The notes beneath the pieces were generated by a model that did not search any database, was not told the DNA's origin, and saw only the letters and a program-made list of their open reading frames with translations. A stretch of DNA of 64,000 nt from Synaphobranchus kaupii (taxonomy: Eukaryota > Chordata > Actinopteri > Anguilliformes > Synaphobranchidae): assembly GCA_029718625.1 (NCBI GenBank), contig CM056377.1, positions 102,994,585 to 103,058,584 on the forward strand. Reading direction: 5' to 3'. The position numbers were made by a program, and so were the translations under genes. Shown piece after piece: positions 37,741 through 50,600 of the stretch. The first letter of the stretch is position 1. Every line of letters begins with the position of its first letter.

Positions 37741-38318
37741 TGTAACATCTGCTGTTTCCCTCCAGTCACTTTTGTTTCATCTGTATTCCCATTCCTTGTA
37801 TTTCGTGTCATGTTTTTCAGTTCACCCTGTTCGTCTCATGTTTTGTGTTTCCATTTGCAGGCTGGGCGTGGCTGCCCATTAGTTCCCGGTTTTTCCCTTT
37901 GATTTGACCCAGCCTATCATTTCCCCTGCTCACTCACATTCCTCACTCCTTTTAGTTAATCACTCAGTTCACGCACCTGTTTTTCACACTACTTAGTTTC
38001 TGCTCACTTGTCACTGTTTGCCAGTTTGTTTTCTCTGCTCCGTTTGAGATCACTCCCAGCCATTCTGTTTGCTACTCTGTTTTGCCCGTAACCTGTTTGT
38101 TGTTCTGTTCCTTATCCAGCCCGCCCAGCCTGCCTCCTGCCTGCCCTGACCAGCCCTGTCTCCTCTCCTGCCCCGATTTAGTTCGCCAACCCCGTATCCC
38201 GCCATTCACCCTTTTAGTTTTCCCTTGCTTGCTTGCTTGCTGCATTTGCCTTGCTCAAATAAATATTCTCCCTGGTGGAGTCTTGCATTTGGGTCCAGTC
38301 CAGAACACTGCCTTAACA
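37741..38318 (+). mobile_element. Solo LTR, 578 bp
   Basis: It starts TGTAACA and ends CCTTAACA. Flanks are GTTAT (37736-37740) and GTTAC (38319-38323), a 5-bp duplication with one mismatch. AATAAA at 38258-38263 precedes the 3' end by about 55 bases, as in a real LTR. A (TTGC)n tract is at about 38226-38242. The terminal stretch GCATTTGGGTCC resembles the corresponding end of the other solo LTRs. No internal retroviral region is attached. Confidence 0.75.
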
Positions 38319-38323
38319 GTTAC

Positions 38324-41300
38324 TGTCATCATATGATGATCAAGCTTAAACTGCAGTATGACACAATATTTGAACATAATTTTCTCATCTGCTAATCCGG
38401 TCCTGATGATACAAATTAATTTTATCCTGTAAAAAATTACATGCAATATACCAATGTCAATAATTTCAATAATAGATCAAAAAAATAATACTGAATAAAA
38501 CTTGATTCTTAATTCCAAAGAGAGCCCAAAAGCAATGTTGTGAGTTGTGCACCATGACTAAGCATCCAGAGCTTGGGGTGGTGCTATGAATCACGGCCCT
38601 CTGTCCTGGGATTGAGGAAAGGCGTCTGTGGTTAAAACCCTCTTCTCTCCTGACATTTCCTTTCCAAACAACCTGCCCACGCACAGCAGCGGTCTACTCC
38701 TTTGTAACATTTTGCACATACAATTTTGGTATAATGTGGTATAATGCAATGGAAAGCCGAGTAATGAGGATCTACATCTACTACAGACCCATGTCTTGTT
38801 TTGTTTTGTATTATAGCTACCGGTTGTGCTCCATATGATGTACTGACACTTCATTTTCACACATATCGGTTACATTTCATACTGTACCTGACAAATTTTG
38901 TCTTCCTATTTATTGCTATAGGATATAAGTTTGGCTTGGGCTTTTTGAATTGATTATTTTAATTAGGGAGATGTTTGACATATGTGCTGGATCCTGTACG
39001 TGACTGAAAGCTTGTACCAAAAAGCCCCTCAGAAGCAAATTGGATGGGAGCAGTTTACACTAATGAATGGACACTGAGGCAGGTGTCTCCCAGGGCTGCT
39101 CTTTTACCCGTCTTCTCTTGGCTGCAGAGATGGAGTAATTGCTGCGGTTTTGAAAAGGCTCCAAATCACGGCTCGGGTTCATCTGAATCCCCATTTTCAG
39201 GAATGTCAGGGTCATTTCATCCCGGGCTATTTTTCTGATTAAAGCTTTTCTGTTTTTATTTAATCTACAAGTGTGGAAAGACCGCTTTCAAAAAGTTCCC
39301 ATTTTAACCCGTGGAGATGATTCATTAAGCAAGTAGGTGATTGGTGAGGGTGATTCATTTTCATGATTTATATACTCTCCCAGAAATGGAAACAATTTTG
39401 AGGCCTGACTTTAACCCCCTGTCATCACTTGCATTGATGTCATATCTGGGCCAGGATAAAGTGAGTTCTGCAGACCTTCTGAACAGCTGTTCACGTCACG
39501 TCTGCAGATGGGGTGCACGAGGGGGCGGGGCTAATTCTCTACTAATGCCGAAAGAGGCTTGTCTTGGATGGTGTTCAGCCTCTGGTTGAAAATTGTTTTT
39601 GATTTACTCACCTGAGCAAACAGACTGCCTGACTGGTCAACGTGAACTGATTCAGGGTGACCCTCCACACCTGCTACTCGGTGGCTCTCCTGGGCCTGAC
39701 GTGGACACCTGTTCCAGGTGCTAATCTCAGCCCTACATTCTGGCACACGGTATAAGAGGGGGATTTTATGAGCCATTGCTGTGTACCGGTGCAGTACAAT
39801 GGCAGGGAACTATATTTCCAGGCTATGTCAATCATTTGTTTGTACAGGCCCTCTAATCACGGTCCTATTGACAACACATTATGTGCTAACTGTTCATTAC
39901 TGTTCTTCACAGTGCCCGTGTTTGTTAGTGAAATTACTGATCACATTGAGATGAAACGCTTGTACCTTTGCCACAGTTCTGAGTACAAATTTGACACACG
40001 GCTTTAATGTGTTCAATCTCACAAGTTTATGTTCTGTTAATCAGAAGGAATTTAACTGCTATATCAAAGTGGCATGATTTTAAAACTGTAGTAGCTTGTT
40101 GCTGTGTGTTTTCACGAATTGATATTCTCCTGTGGATGCACCTGTTTTCTTTTTATGAATGATGGTTTAATTTAAAATACAGTGTCAGAATCATTGAGTT
40201 CCCTCGGTTTTAAATGACTTACGACATCGTCTGACACTGCTGCATTTATTAATAACTTGTGACTGATTGCAGCAGCTCCACTCAGTGAAGCTTGCAGGCA
40301 GAATCTCTGAATTTTAAGTACCATGGTCCATCAAAGCACAGCCATTGAGATGCAGAGCCAGAGTCACCGTCTAAAATGCTTCTGACAGGAGGGACAAGAC
40401 CGCTGCCCTCTCAAAAACAGCACAGACCCAATAACAAAGGACACACTAGTGTTCCTCTCTGCCCCTGCCTCCCAGAGCTGCAGGCACAGCTACCTGACAT
40501 CTCGCTATCTTTGACCTCAGTAGTATAAAAGGCCAGCAGTCCTGTCCATTTGTCCATTTTAAAAGCCTTGCCTGTTTATTAATAATAGTAAATAGTTTAT
40601 TAATATAAGTATTTGGTTGAGGATTATGTTGATCACAGCTGACCATTGTTTGCTTATCTTACATTAGTAATGAGAGGATCTTTTTGTGGAATAGTGAGGC
40701 TGATGTTTTGGTGACTGAAATCCTCTCGGCCAATATTGAAGTATTGTGAGACTAAATAATAACCACCCAGTATGGAACTGATGTTGTTTTGAGTGAAAGA
40801 GGACCAGGGGTTGGTGGGAGAGGAGTTGCACTTTACAGTAATCTCCTTACACTCTTTTCTCTAGAGGAGGGAGGCGGGCATTACTGAAATGTTTTATCAA
40901 TTATTCAGTAGCAATAATAAAGCAATAATAATTCATTATTCATGTTCGCTTACCTGCTGTGCAGAAACTTGCACAGCCAACTTAATTTAGATCCTTTGTG
41001 AGACAAAGGCAGCGGCTTCAAACAGAGCTGCAGTTTGGGCCTTGATGAGAAGGTTGCTTTGAGTGTTCCACTATACCCAACCACCACATTGTGTGTAAGA
41101 ATCTGTTATTTTAAAGATGAATACCAATAACTTCTACAGCTTCAAAATAATAACCTTTTGCTTTTCGGGAACAAAATGAAAGTACTTCCATTAACTGCAA
41201 AGTCAAGAAAATTTATATATCCCAAGAAAATTATAAACACTTCTTGAAAATATGTGATAAAATATACTGTTATTTGACTTATTTTGTTATATATCATATT

Positions 41301-41330
41301 TGTTACATGTTGCTTTTTTGGTTGTGCATT
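38324..41330. other. No gene seen
   Basis: Lies between two solo LTRs. No recognisable repeat or exon. Confidence 0.65.
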
Positions 41331-41335
41331 GTAGT

Positions 41336-41984
41336 TGTAGTGAGTCGTGAACGGAGGACCAGATGCGACCATGAGGGGATCTGAAAGTGGGAACCACTAG
41401 AAATAGGGAGGAAGGAAGGTCTGCGAACGGAGCAGAGAAAATAAACAAATGGGAAAAAACTCCCGGCTTAAAGCCAAAGAATAGTGACCCAGAAAAGTTG
41501 GCGAAAAGCTCGCAGACTTAGGCAGTAAATAGAGAAAGAAAAAGGAATTGCCTCTAGCTCCATAAACTATCAAAGAGCTTAAATAAAGAGACCAACGGAA
41601 ACGAGGCAAAACCGAGGTTACTATCTCAAACAGAGACGGGAAAAAGAAAACCAAGGAAAAAACTAAGTATGAAAGGAAAAAGAAACTCTTTACAAGGAAA
41701 CTCCTACACACACTACAGACAAGTCCCATGTGTTCTCTCAGCAATATAGCCGACAGGACAAGTAGTCGCCTGAAACCCTATACCGCATTACCTGGCTTAG
41801 CGTGACAAACTTTTACACAAAAGCACCGGAACCGGAAAGCACAACACTTAAGTAGCCAGCCAGACACCTGAAACAGGTGAGATAGATAAGTGCCGGGCAG
41901 CGGAAAAACACCGCACGGACGCCGTCCCGAGGCTGCAAGAGAAGCCTCCACAGAGAAGGAACGGCAACCTGCAAAACCATAACA
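41336..41984 (-). mobile_element. Solo LTR, 649 bp
   Basis: Bounded by TGTAGTG and CCATAACA with a perfect 5-bp duplication GTAGT at 41331-41335 and 41985-41989. Read on the minus strand it begins TGTTATGGTTTTGCAGG, close to the 59642-60421 copy, and ends with GCATCTGGTCC before ACA. This sets its direction. The interior is A- and G-rich on the plus strand. No clear AATAAA was found near its 3' end. Confidence 0.7.
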
Positions 41985-41989
41985 GTAGT

Positions 41990-44363
41990 AATAAGACCTA
42001 ATATAAACTCAATATAGTATACATTTTTTTTCTAAACAGCACACCCAAAATGTACATCAATACATAAACCTTGACCTAATGTATTTAAACCTAGGAGTGC
42101 ATGTATACCAATATGTTTGGCATTAAGTATTTAAAATACTGAATATGAAAAAAAACACCCTGTTGGAAGAAAAGCCTGATCTGGAGCATCACCTGTAGCC
42201 AGTGTGCAAATTGTCTGTGTGTGTGTGTGTGTGTGTGTGTGGTGTGGTGTGGTGTGGGGTGGGGTGGGGGTGGGGGTGGGGGGTGGGGTGGGGGGGGGGT
42301 GTCCCTGCCACTGCCACTGCCACTGCTCACATTGTCCCATCATCTGCTTAACTAATTTTCAGCATACCGATTGGGAAGCTATTACCACCCCCCCAATAAT
42401 TGAATGTGTTTTATAATAACACCATATAAATAATATAAAACAAATATAAATGTAAATGTTTATACGTTATTTCTGAGTGCCACAATTAAAATCTAGGCTA
42501 TACCTACCTTTTAGATGTTTGCTTTTTCGATGTTATTGTTCTTGTCATTTATTGTTATTAATGTGCTTTCATTAATGTGTAATAAGCGACCAGTCTATTT
42601 CCAGAATATAACCTGTGGCCGATAGCTAGTAGCCCAAGATCAGGAATCTGTAGTAGCCTTCTAACTAGCTCTTTAGACTATGAAGCTTTATCTAACAAAC
42701 ATAATCTATGCTATTCATAGCGTCGGGACAACAACGTCAACCTAGCTAGTGCTAGACTGTGAGAAAATGAAAGGGGATCTAAGCTGCTTGCATTTTACAT
42801 TATTTTAGAGGAGCTCAGTTAGCTCAGGCTTATTCATTCCTCGTAATTTCGTTTGTCGCTAAATTCTACTATAGCCAAATTCAGGAATGCTGCATCTAAA
42901 TGCTATAGATCTAAAGAAAGTGTAGGCCTATGTTAAAGATGATTCCTGCGCTTTACTAGGCTTTATAGGCTTTAACCTTAACACACGATTCTCACAAATG
43001 CCTCGTAAATCAACGTGAAATCCTGCATACTCAGGTAAAGACGAGTGTGCGTGCACGTGTTATATGCGCGGTACATATGCACGTGCACAACTTTGCGAAA
43101 TGTCTCTCCCTCTCTGCTTTCTTCGCAATTTGCACACTGCCTGTAGCATACATTGTACCCATATTGCACTACATGTGAGGCAACTCTGCAGCAAAGCATT
43201 CTATCCAACAACAAAACAAGATGGAGAACTGTATAATTATGAAGATGAATAAACAGATCTCCAATTAAAGAGCTCTTCGGAGAGCAGCATTTTTGGTAGC
43301 TGGCAGTTAGTCTAAAAATAATTCAATTGATATGTATCTGGAGTAAATTATGTTGCTTTCAGCACTCTTGTGAGCTTCTAAGCCAGTTTTAATTTCATAT
43401 TTAAAAAAAAACAAACTACTTTTTTGCATTAAAAGAATGCACATTTAAAGGCACTCCATTTATGACTAATGAACAAATAACTGCTAATTGTGTTCTTGTC
43501 ACATTATTAAAAATGGAGGACCACCCCTCTGTATTTGGGTAGGCACAAGCTGATCCTGACTTGGGGGAGTCTGACCTAGTTTTCCTCCATTCTGTCTATG
43601 ATATTGCGTGATATTCCAGCTGAGATTTGTTTTTTTGGGGACGGCTGAGCTGGGGGGCTGGGCTGAAAGGCAGGCAGGAGAAGTCAGGTTGTTTCTGTAT
43701 GCGTACAGGGATGAGGAGCTGGGGCCTCAGCAGCACACAGGTACCTGCCCAGGGGTCTCACTCTAATCACAAAGACTGGGATATGACTCCCTGCTCTGTA
43801 CCCTCAGTCTGTGCATTTTAGTTCTGCTCAAGGTGACCTGCAAAAAAGGCATACAAGTATTAGTTGAAAACACCAGACTAAGAGCAATAGGGAAAGAAGA
43901 GTACAGCAAATCTCTTTCAGTTACCATTATTCTATTTAGTAGATTTGTTCTTTTCCTGTTGATGTTATTTGTAGTCATTTGCTGGTTTCAAAAAATTATA
44001 AAAAAAAGGGTTTTCCTGCACACTTGGGTGAAGAATAAAAATGAATGGGTGAAGAACTATCAATTTATTGATAAGACCAACGCGTTTTGGCAAGGTGTTA
44101 CACACAGGGTTGTTTTTGCAGTAAATGTTACAAGGCTCAAGCATATTCGTGATATTGAAGAAAAATATCAAATAAGTCAAACCCATATGTTATCAAGGTT
44201 CAGAGAGACGATATAAACAGGAATGCCTTTACAAAAATATAGGCCTTCTGGCTTGTTTACAGAAAACTGAAAAAAAAGTCACATCCAGGGTTGATTTATT
44301 GGACTACTTTTACTCCTAAAACAAGCAATATTAAGAATTTAGTGATGAAGCATTAGCATAGCC
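41990..44363. other. No gene seen
   Basis: Contains the compound GT/G/CCACTG tract. The 127-codon open frame at 43833-44216 has no recognisable domain and AT-rich codons, and I do not call it. Confidence 0.6.
42216..42326. repeat. Compound (GT)n, (GGTGT)n, poly(G), (CCACTG)n tract
   Basis: A GT repeat passes into GGTGT and GGGGT units, then a G run, then four CCACTG hexamers. Open frames across it are low-complexity artefacts. Confidence 0.9.
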
Positions 44364-44937
44364 TTAAAGGGGTAGTCTTTAATTAATTCTAACTTTTAGG
44401 CTAACATTTAGAAAGTTTTTGAAAATGTGCAGCAATTTTCCAAACAGCAATTTTTCTCTGTTGCGATAGCTGCTATGAGCATGGACGAGGTGAACTCTGA
44501 AAAATGCAATTCAATGATGTCACTGAAATGTCTAATGTGGAAATTGATAGGAGTCATTTTTATTTGGCGGTAAAACACACATAGAATTTTTGTATCATAA
44601 TATCACCAGGAGAAATGTGTAGCCACAGTTGTTTTCTTATTATATATAGTTACATTTTGTATACATGTCAAAAATATTAAGAAATGTTTATAGGCAGCCT
44701 GCACCGATATTTTGCAGCCGTACAATCCTCCAACTCCCATACATCATCGCAGCGCTGTAACCAGGGTAACTACAAGCCTGCTGGGTTCTAACTTTAGTTA
44801 GAAAAATCAAAATAGCTAACACGGTAACATTATTGGCTTCAGCTTGTAGCTAATGCTGCATTCCATTTACCTCGGAAGTTGGAAGTCAGAGCTGGGAATG
44901 ACTTCACACCCGATTTGACCGCGTTCCAGTACAACAA

Positions 44938-45239
44938 GGGTGCATCCCAATAGTCGAAAAATGCACCCTCCCTTCCTCCACTACCACCTCCTCTACTCCG
45001 TGCCCCAGAATTGGATCTTTGTGTTTTAATCTAATGTTGCTGATTACATCTTAATTACGTATTAATGGTTACATATTAATTAATGCCTCAACGCAAAGCG
45101 CAATGTCAGGTACATTGTATACTGTACATGCAAATACTTGAACGTTCAGACAGTTTTGCATACTTCTGGGTAGGAGAGGAGTGGTAGTGGGGGAGTGGAA
45201 GAAGGGAGTTGGGGAGTGAAGAATATTGGGACGCAGCCC
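44938..45239. mobile_element. MITE-like element with GGGYTGCRTCCCAATA ends
   Basis: The left end reads GGGTGCATCCCAATA and the right end, reverse-complemented, GGGCTGCGTCCCAATA, giving imperfect inverted repeats of about 15 bases around a 302-bp body. The interior shows no coding frame, so it would have depended on a transposase in trans. The adjoining bases (CAACAA, AAGTCGG) allow only a 2-3 bp duplication, which is not decisive. It lies within the TGCATTCC element. Confidence 0.5.
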
Positions 45240-45274
45240 AAGTCGGAAAACCAAGATGGACGCCTCCAGGAAAA

Positions 45275-46394
45275 TGTTATGTTCTGTACAAGGACCCAAT
45301 CGCAGACCAGGATGAGGCAAAATGGTTTATTCAGTCCGAGGTCAGAAGCCAGGTAATCAGATGCCGAGACAGTGCCAAATCAAAAAAGCAGGAGAATAGT
45401 CGAACAGTCCAAAAATCAGAAACCAGGAAATCAGAAAGGCAGAGGTACAAAAATCGGCAGGCAGAAGCAAAGTCACAAAACAATAAAAAGGTCAAAACCA
45501 GAAAAACAACAAAGGCAAACAAAACAGAATCGACGGGCAAAACTCGGAATCGGAAAGCAGAAGGGGGTCTCAGGACAGGCAAGGACCACGCACTGGCACA
45601 GGGAAAAAGTAAGACAGTCTGACAGAGAAAATGTGAAAACTAGAGACTAAAATACACTGGGGGAAGATTACACAAAAGAAATCAGGTGTGCAGAGGCGGG
45701 GAAATGGGAGAGTACACAGGTGAGAACAATGAGGGTTAACAAGGACCAATAATACAATAACGGGGGGGGGGCGTAAGACACGGACTGGAATACACATAGA
45801 CACAATGATAACAAACGACCTGGAGTTAGCAGGTAGACACGTGCACAGCTCGGAGGGGAGGAACGCGGAAGTGGACACACGTGCAGAGAATGCGAAATCA
45901 CAGAGAGATACAGGGATAGGATAACGAGGAGGGAAATGACATCTGCAGGTAGAAGCTCAAGATGAATTAGTAATTAGTAATGTTAGTAGCAAACTCTAAA
46001 ACCCTAATGTTAGTAGGTTAGCTGGTTAGTATTATATACACGTTAGTTTATTAGCAGGTTAGTATTAAATCTAATCTAGCAGTTAGTACGATTAGTACAT
46101 TAGTATTATATACAAATATTAAGAAAGCCAGAAGGAAGAAAACGAGTACAAAGGAAAACCCGAATGTACCCAAAATCACCCGAATAGTGCAATGACAAAG
46201 ACAGGGAGTGGAATCTTGGAAAACATGGAACGCGGAATGACAAGGAAACTATAGTGATGGTAACATACTAAACACAATACACAAAGTCAGGAAAATAATA
46301 AACACAATAAAACAAAGATCAGGGAAACAAGCAAATAAATCAGGAAACATAAATACACAGAATAAACAGACAGAACAGGTACAGGATCCTGACA
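45275..46394 (-). mobile_element. Solo LTR, 1120 bp
   Basis: The sequence begins TGTTATG and ends CCTGACA, with a perfect 5-bp duplication GAAAA at 45270-45274 and 46395-46399. On the minus strand an AATAAA signal is at 45326-45331, about 50 bases before the LTR's 3' end. That 3' end reads TTGGGTCC...ATAACA, like the ends of the other solo LTRs here. A TTAGTA-rich stretch (about 45965-46110) and a G run (about 45763) are internal. The lysine-rich open frame on the plus strand is low-complexity, not a protein gene. LTR-LTR recombination would have removed the rest of the retrotransposon. Confidence 0.75.
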
Positions 46395-47384
46395 GAAAAC
46401 CTTTGTTGTGCTTGCCCTTTCGGAATACAGACAACTACAGAACAAATATGAGGTCCACCTCAAGCTGATCTCATTGTTAGCAATAGCCTACCAGTTCTAG
46501 CCAGGTTAGTCATTGTTAGCAATACCAGTTGATAACAACGCACTACGCGGTATTTTGCTCATACAAACACCGTAGCAACATGTCCACAGATAGAAGTTGG
46601 ACAGTACTGTGTGTACGACTGATTTAATGAGACAAAAATAAGACAGAAGTGCTAATAAACAGTATATTACTACAGCTTTCACTTACTGTTAATGCGCGGA
46701 GCAGCCATCTTGATTTTAAGGTTGGGGTTGTTGAAGTTCCTCCGACTTTCCGAGTCGGAAATCCGACTTCAAGGGGCGTGCCAGTTGAAATTTCCGACTT
46801 CCCACTTCAAATGGAATGCACCATTAGGCTAACACTCGGCTGGGGACAACGACAACGTTATCTCTCGCAATCAGGCTGACACACTGGACACTAACACTAC
46901 AAACAACCTTCATCTAAATATCCCTCACACAAGCAGGCTGACACTTGGCTGCGAAAATGGAAAAATTTACTTTGACCTAGCTTTTATATCTGACGTTAGC
47001 TAGCATTAGCTTTCACCTTAATCTTCAGAAAGCAACACCACAACCTGAACCAGTGAGCTAGGTTAACTAAGCTTAGCTACCACCATCAGCAACTTCGCTA
47101 AATGGTAAAGGTTTCTTCTTTGCATTACATCCAAGTAAATTAATCCACAAAAAAGTAAAGTAGCTACCTAGCTAGCTAATCCATTTCAGTGGTCCATTTA
47201 AAGTGAAGCATTGTGGGAATTGTGGTCTTATAATTGTGGTCAAATTAAGCTTTCAAAATGTGATATCCACACAAAGTGATATTTTGAAATGTAGAAATCC
47301 TCCAGAAGGAAAATTGCAGTGATATGTCATAGTAAAATATATGCACTAAATATATTTTGATTTGTTTTATTGAGGTGGGCTACC

Positions 47385-47548
47385 TGTTGTAAATAATTGT
47401 TAGTCCACACACGGTAAAACGTTTAGCTCTCTTGCTTCTTTATTTCGTATATCGTTTGCTCTAACAACCACACTCACTCTTCTCACGTAACTCGACAACC
47501 CACGTGACGTCGTAAACTAGAACAGGCGCGACACTGTCGTACATAACA
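47385..47548 (-). repeat. 3' LTR of the gypsy-type element
   Basis: The second 164-bp LTR, downstream in the element's own direction. It matches the 5' LTR at 163 of 164 positions. AATAAA on the minus strand is at 47439-47444, where it would end the element's transcripts. The E-box/CRE-like block is at 47501-47512. The flanking CTACC duplication is at 47380-47384. Confidence 0.95.
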
Positions 47549-47559
47549 TTTCCCCCCCC
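47549..47559 (-). promoter_or_regulatory. Polypurine tract
   Basis: Directly upstream of the 3' LTR on the minus strand is GGGGGGGGAAA, eight G then three A. This is the expected place for the RNase H-resistant primer of plus-strand DNA synthesis. It lies about 60 bases past the Gag-Pol stop codon. Confidence 0.85.
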
Positions 47560-47619
47560 GTTCTAAAACCCCAAACGGCTAAGTGACAGTCTCTCCAAAC
47601 AGGAGTAGGAACTGAGGGC

Positions 47620-50600
47620 TTATGTGTGAAATGTAGTAACATAGTCCTGGAGGCGTGAAGGGCGAGCCCGTTCCCGCTGTGGCCTGTCGACTCCCACCAT
47701 GGGCTGTGGCCCTGCGAGAGAGCCAGGGTGAAGTGGATGAGGATGAGGAACAACAGGCAGAGGCTGAGTGGGTGGAAGGAACATAGGCCGTGGCGGAGCC
47801 TGGGGCGGCCTAACTGCCCTTGGCAGTACCGGTCTCGGCGGCCTTGAGACAGTTCCATCCATCTCAGCTGCACCGGCTGCTGGTAGCCGTGTGGCCATGG
47901 CAGGTCCAGGAGGAGTAGGCACCTTCCGCAGTCGACTGGCGTGCCAGCGGGATCCATCGCCCAGCAGAAACGTGGCTGGCCCCAGCTGACGTGTCACCTG
48001 AAGGGGCTGAGACCAGAAAGATGCCATCTTGTTTTCTCGCTGGGGCCTACGGGCCCGAACCCAGTCAGACACCTGGATGGTGGTGGCCTTGACCCCTCGT
48101 TTCTTGTCAAAGCGTCGCTTCATCTCCCCCTGATGTTTGGCCACTGCTGCTTGAGCGGCATCTCGGACGCTGCCTGCTGCAGGTGCCACTGCATCCCGGG
48201 ACCTGAGTCTGTCCAGTGGCAAGTCCATCTCGCGGCCAAGCATGAGGGACGCCGGAGAGGCCTGCGTTGTTGCGTGCTGAGTAGCTCTGTAGTGCAACAG
48301 TGTTTGGTTGAGTGCGGCCTGGAATGTGCACCCCTGGAACAGATGTGCTCGGATCCCATTTTTAAGGCTTTGATTGAAGCGTTCCACCCCCCCGTTGGCC
48401 TGAGGGTGGAAGTATGCTGTGCGGTTGTGTTTAATCCCCTTTTTGCGAAGGAAGTCAGAGAACTCTGCTGAGATGAACTGGGGCCCATTATCCGTGGTGA
48501 TGGTGAGTGGCAAACCCCATCTTGCAAACAGGCCCTCCAGGATGTCGATGATGACCCGTGTTGTGACTGTTCCTGCTGGGACCACTTCAGGCCATTTAGA
48601 ATGGAGATCGTATGCTACCACCAGGAAGCGTTGGTGGTGCGGGACCCCTCGGCCATGGATCTCTCCACAGATGTCCAGCTGGAGATGCTCCCATGGGCGA
48701 GGCGGCCACGGGGTAGGCTGCAGTGGTGTTGAGGCTGGCGACCCACTTTTCCCGCTGAGGAGACACGGCACACAGTCCTTGACCATGGTCTCGATGTCAC
48801 GGTCGATGCCTGGCCACCACACCAGGTCGCGGCAACGTTGCTTGACCCTCACTATGCCCAAATGACCCTCGTGCGCCATAGACAAGACACGCGCACGCAG
48901 GCCACTTGGGACCACAGTGCAGAGGCCCCTGGAGACACAGACGTTCCCCCAGCATGAGAGTTCGTGCCGTACTCCGGCAAACGGGGCCAGGTCCTCCGGC
49001 ACCCGTGACGGCCATCCGGTGCGTATATAGATACACAGGGTAGATAGCAAGGGGTCCTGTTCTGATTCCCGCTGCAGCTCCTCCAGTGACACCGCTGACT
49101 GCAGGGGCCCATGCAACATCTGGATGAGCTCTGGCTCTGTGTCTTCTTCAGGAGAGACCGTTGGGGTAGGGGCCTCGATCGACCGAGAAAGGAGGTCGGC
49201 CACTACGTTGTCCCTACCTGGGGTGAACCTGAGCTGGTAGTCATATTGCCTGAGCCGCTCCCCCCACCTGTGCAGACGGAGGGGCCTGTGACCGCTGCCC
49301 GAGGCAGACAGCAGTGTGGTGAGGGCCTGGTGGTCCGTACGGAGGTTGAACCGTCGGCCGTATAGATAGAGGTGCCACCTCTCACATGCCCAGACACAGG
49401 CTAGGGCTTCGCGTTCGCCGACTGAATACCTCTGCTCGGTGGGGTTAAGGGCCCTGGAGGCGAAGGCTACTGGCCGCTCGACGCCGTCCTGCACCTGTGA
49501 GAGGACGGCCCCCACCGCCCCGGCTGAGGCATCACAGGTGACGAGAGTAGGGCTGGACGGGTCAAAGTGTGCCAGGATGGGGGGCGTGGTGAGCTGGGTC
49601 TTCAGTGAGTGGAACGCCCTTGAGCATGCTGCGGTCCAATTCCATGGCTCCTCCTTCTTGAGGAGTTGGCGTAGGGGAGCTGTGGTCTGAGAGTACTGGG
49701 GCAGGAACCGGAGGTAGTATGCCGTCATGCCCAGGAATGAGGCCACCTGGGAGGCAGAAGTGGGCTCCGGGATCCGGTGTATGGCGTCGACATTGGACAG
49801 GAGAGGTGCGATGCCTTTGGCTGTCAGGCGAAACCCCACGAAATCGATGGCGGCAGCGGCGAAGGAGCATTTCTCACTGTTCAGGGTCAGACTATTTCCC
49901 AGGAGGGCCACAAACACTCTGTGGAGCCGCTCGTCGTGGGTTGACATGTCTGGGGCATGGACCACGATGTCATCTAGGTACACGGCGACCCCAGGGATAC
50001 CGGCAAGGATGGTGTTCATGGCCTTCTGGAAGCAGCTGGGGGCGGAGCTAAGCCCGAATGGCATCCTCGTGTACCGGAAAACCCCAGCATGTGAGATGAA
50101 GGCTGTCAGGTCTCTGCTGGCAGGGTGGAGGGGTACCTGGAGATAACCCTGACGCAGGTCGAGCTTTGTGAAGACCGTGGAGCCGTAGAAGTGGGTGGTC
50201 AGCTCCTCTGAGGTAGGCAAGGGGTATTTATCTGGAATCACCGCCTTGTTGACAGACCGTAGGTCCACACAGACTCTCAACCCCCCTGACTTCTTCTTTG
50301 CTATCACCAGGTTCGAAATCCAGGGGGCAGCGTTGACCGGCTCGATGATGCCTGCCTCCAGCAGCGTGTTGAGTTCCTTTGTGACATCATCCCTCAGAGC
50401 AAGAGGGATTCGGCGCAGGGGCTGCATGACTGGTGACACCTCCGCGTTCACCAGGGGTCTGTGTGTGAAGGCTGTGAGGCAGCCTAGTCCATCGAACAGT
50501 GCCGGCCATTTCTGCTCCCAGGTGGAGGTGACGTGTTGAATGGACGACCCACTGTCATCCTGCAGTGAGAATCCCAAACCCGTGAATAGGTCGAGGCCCA

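Larger units (their letters stand above)
44857..46820. mobile_element. Inverted-repeat DNA element with TGCATTCCATTT ends, interrupted
   Basis: Left end TGCATTCCATTTACCTCGGA and right end (reverse complement) TGCATTCCATTTGAAGTGGG share 12 bases. Similarity continues loosely inward through GGAAGT-type motifs and outward through TAATG, so the true edges may lie further out. About 540 bases remain once the two internal insertions (44938-45239 and 45275-46394 with its duplication) are removed. No coding frame survives. I could not identify a clean duplication, so the superfamily is left open. Confidence 0.5.

Noticed and set aside
42091..42416. Proline/His and Val/Cys/Gly-rich open frames
   Set aside because: They are translations of the compound GT and G repeat.
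43833..44216. 127-codon open frame
   Set aside because: Has a hydrophobic stretch (about residues 30-50) but no recognisable family, no splice context and AT-driven codons.
45209..45650. Lysine-rich open frame of 137 codons on the plus strand
   Set aside because: It lies inside the minus-strand solo LTR, has low complexity and no domain.
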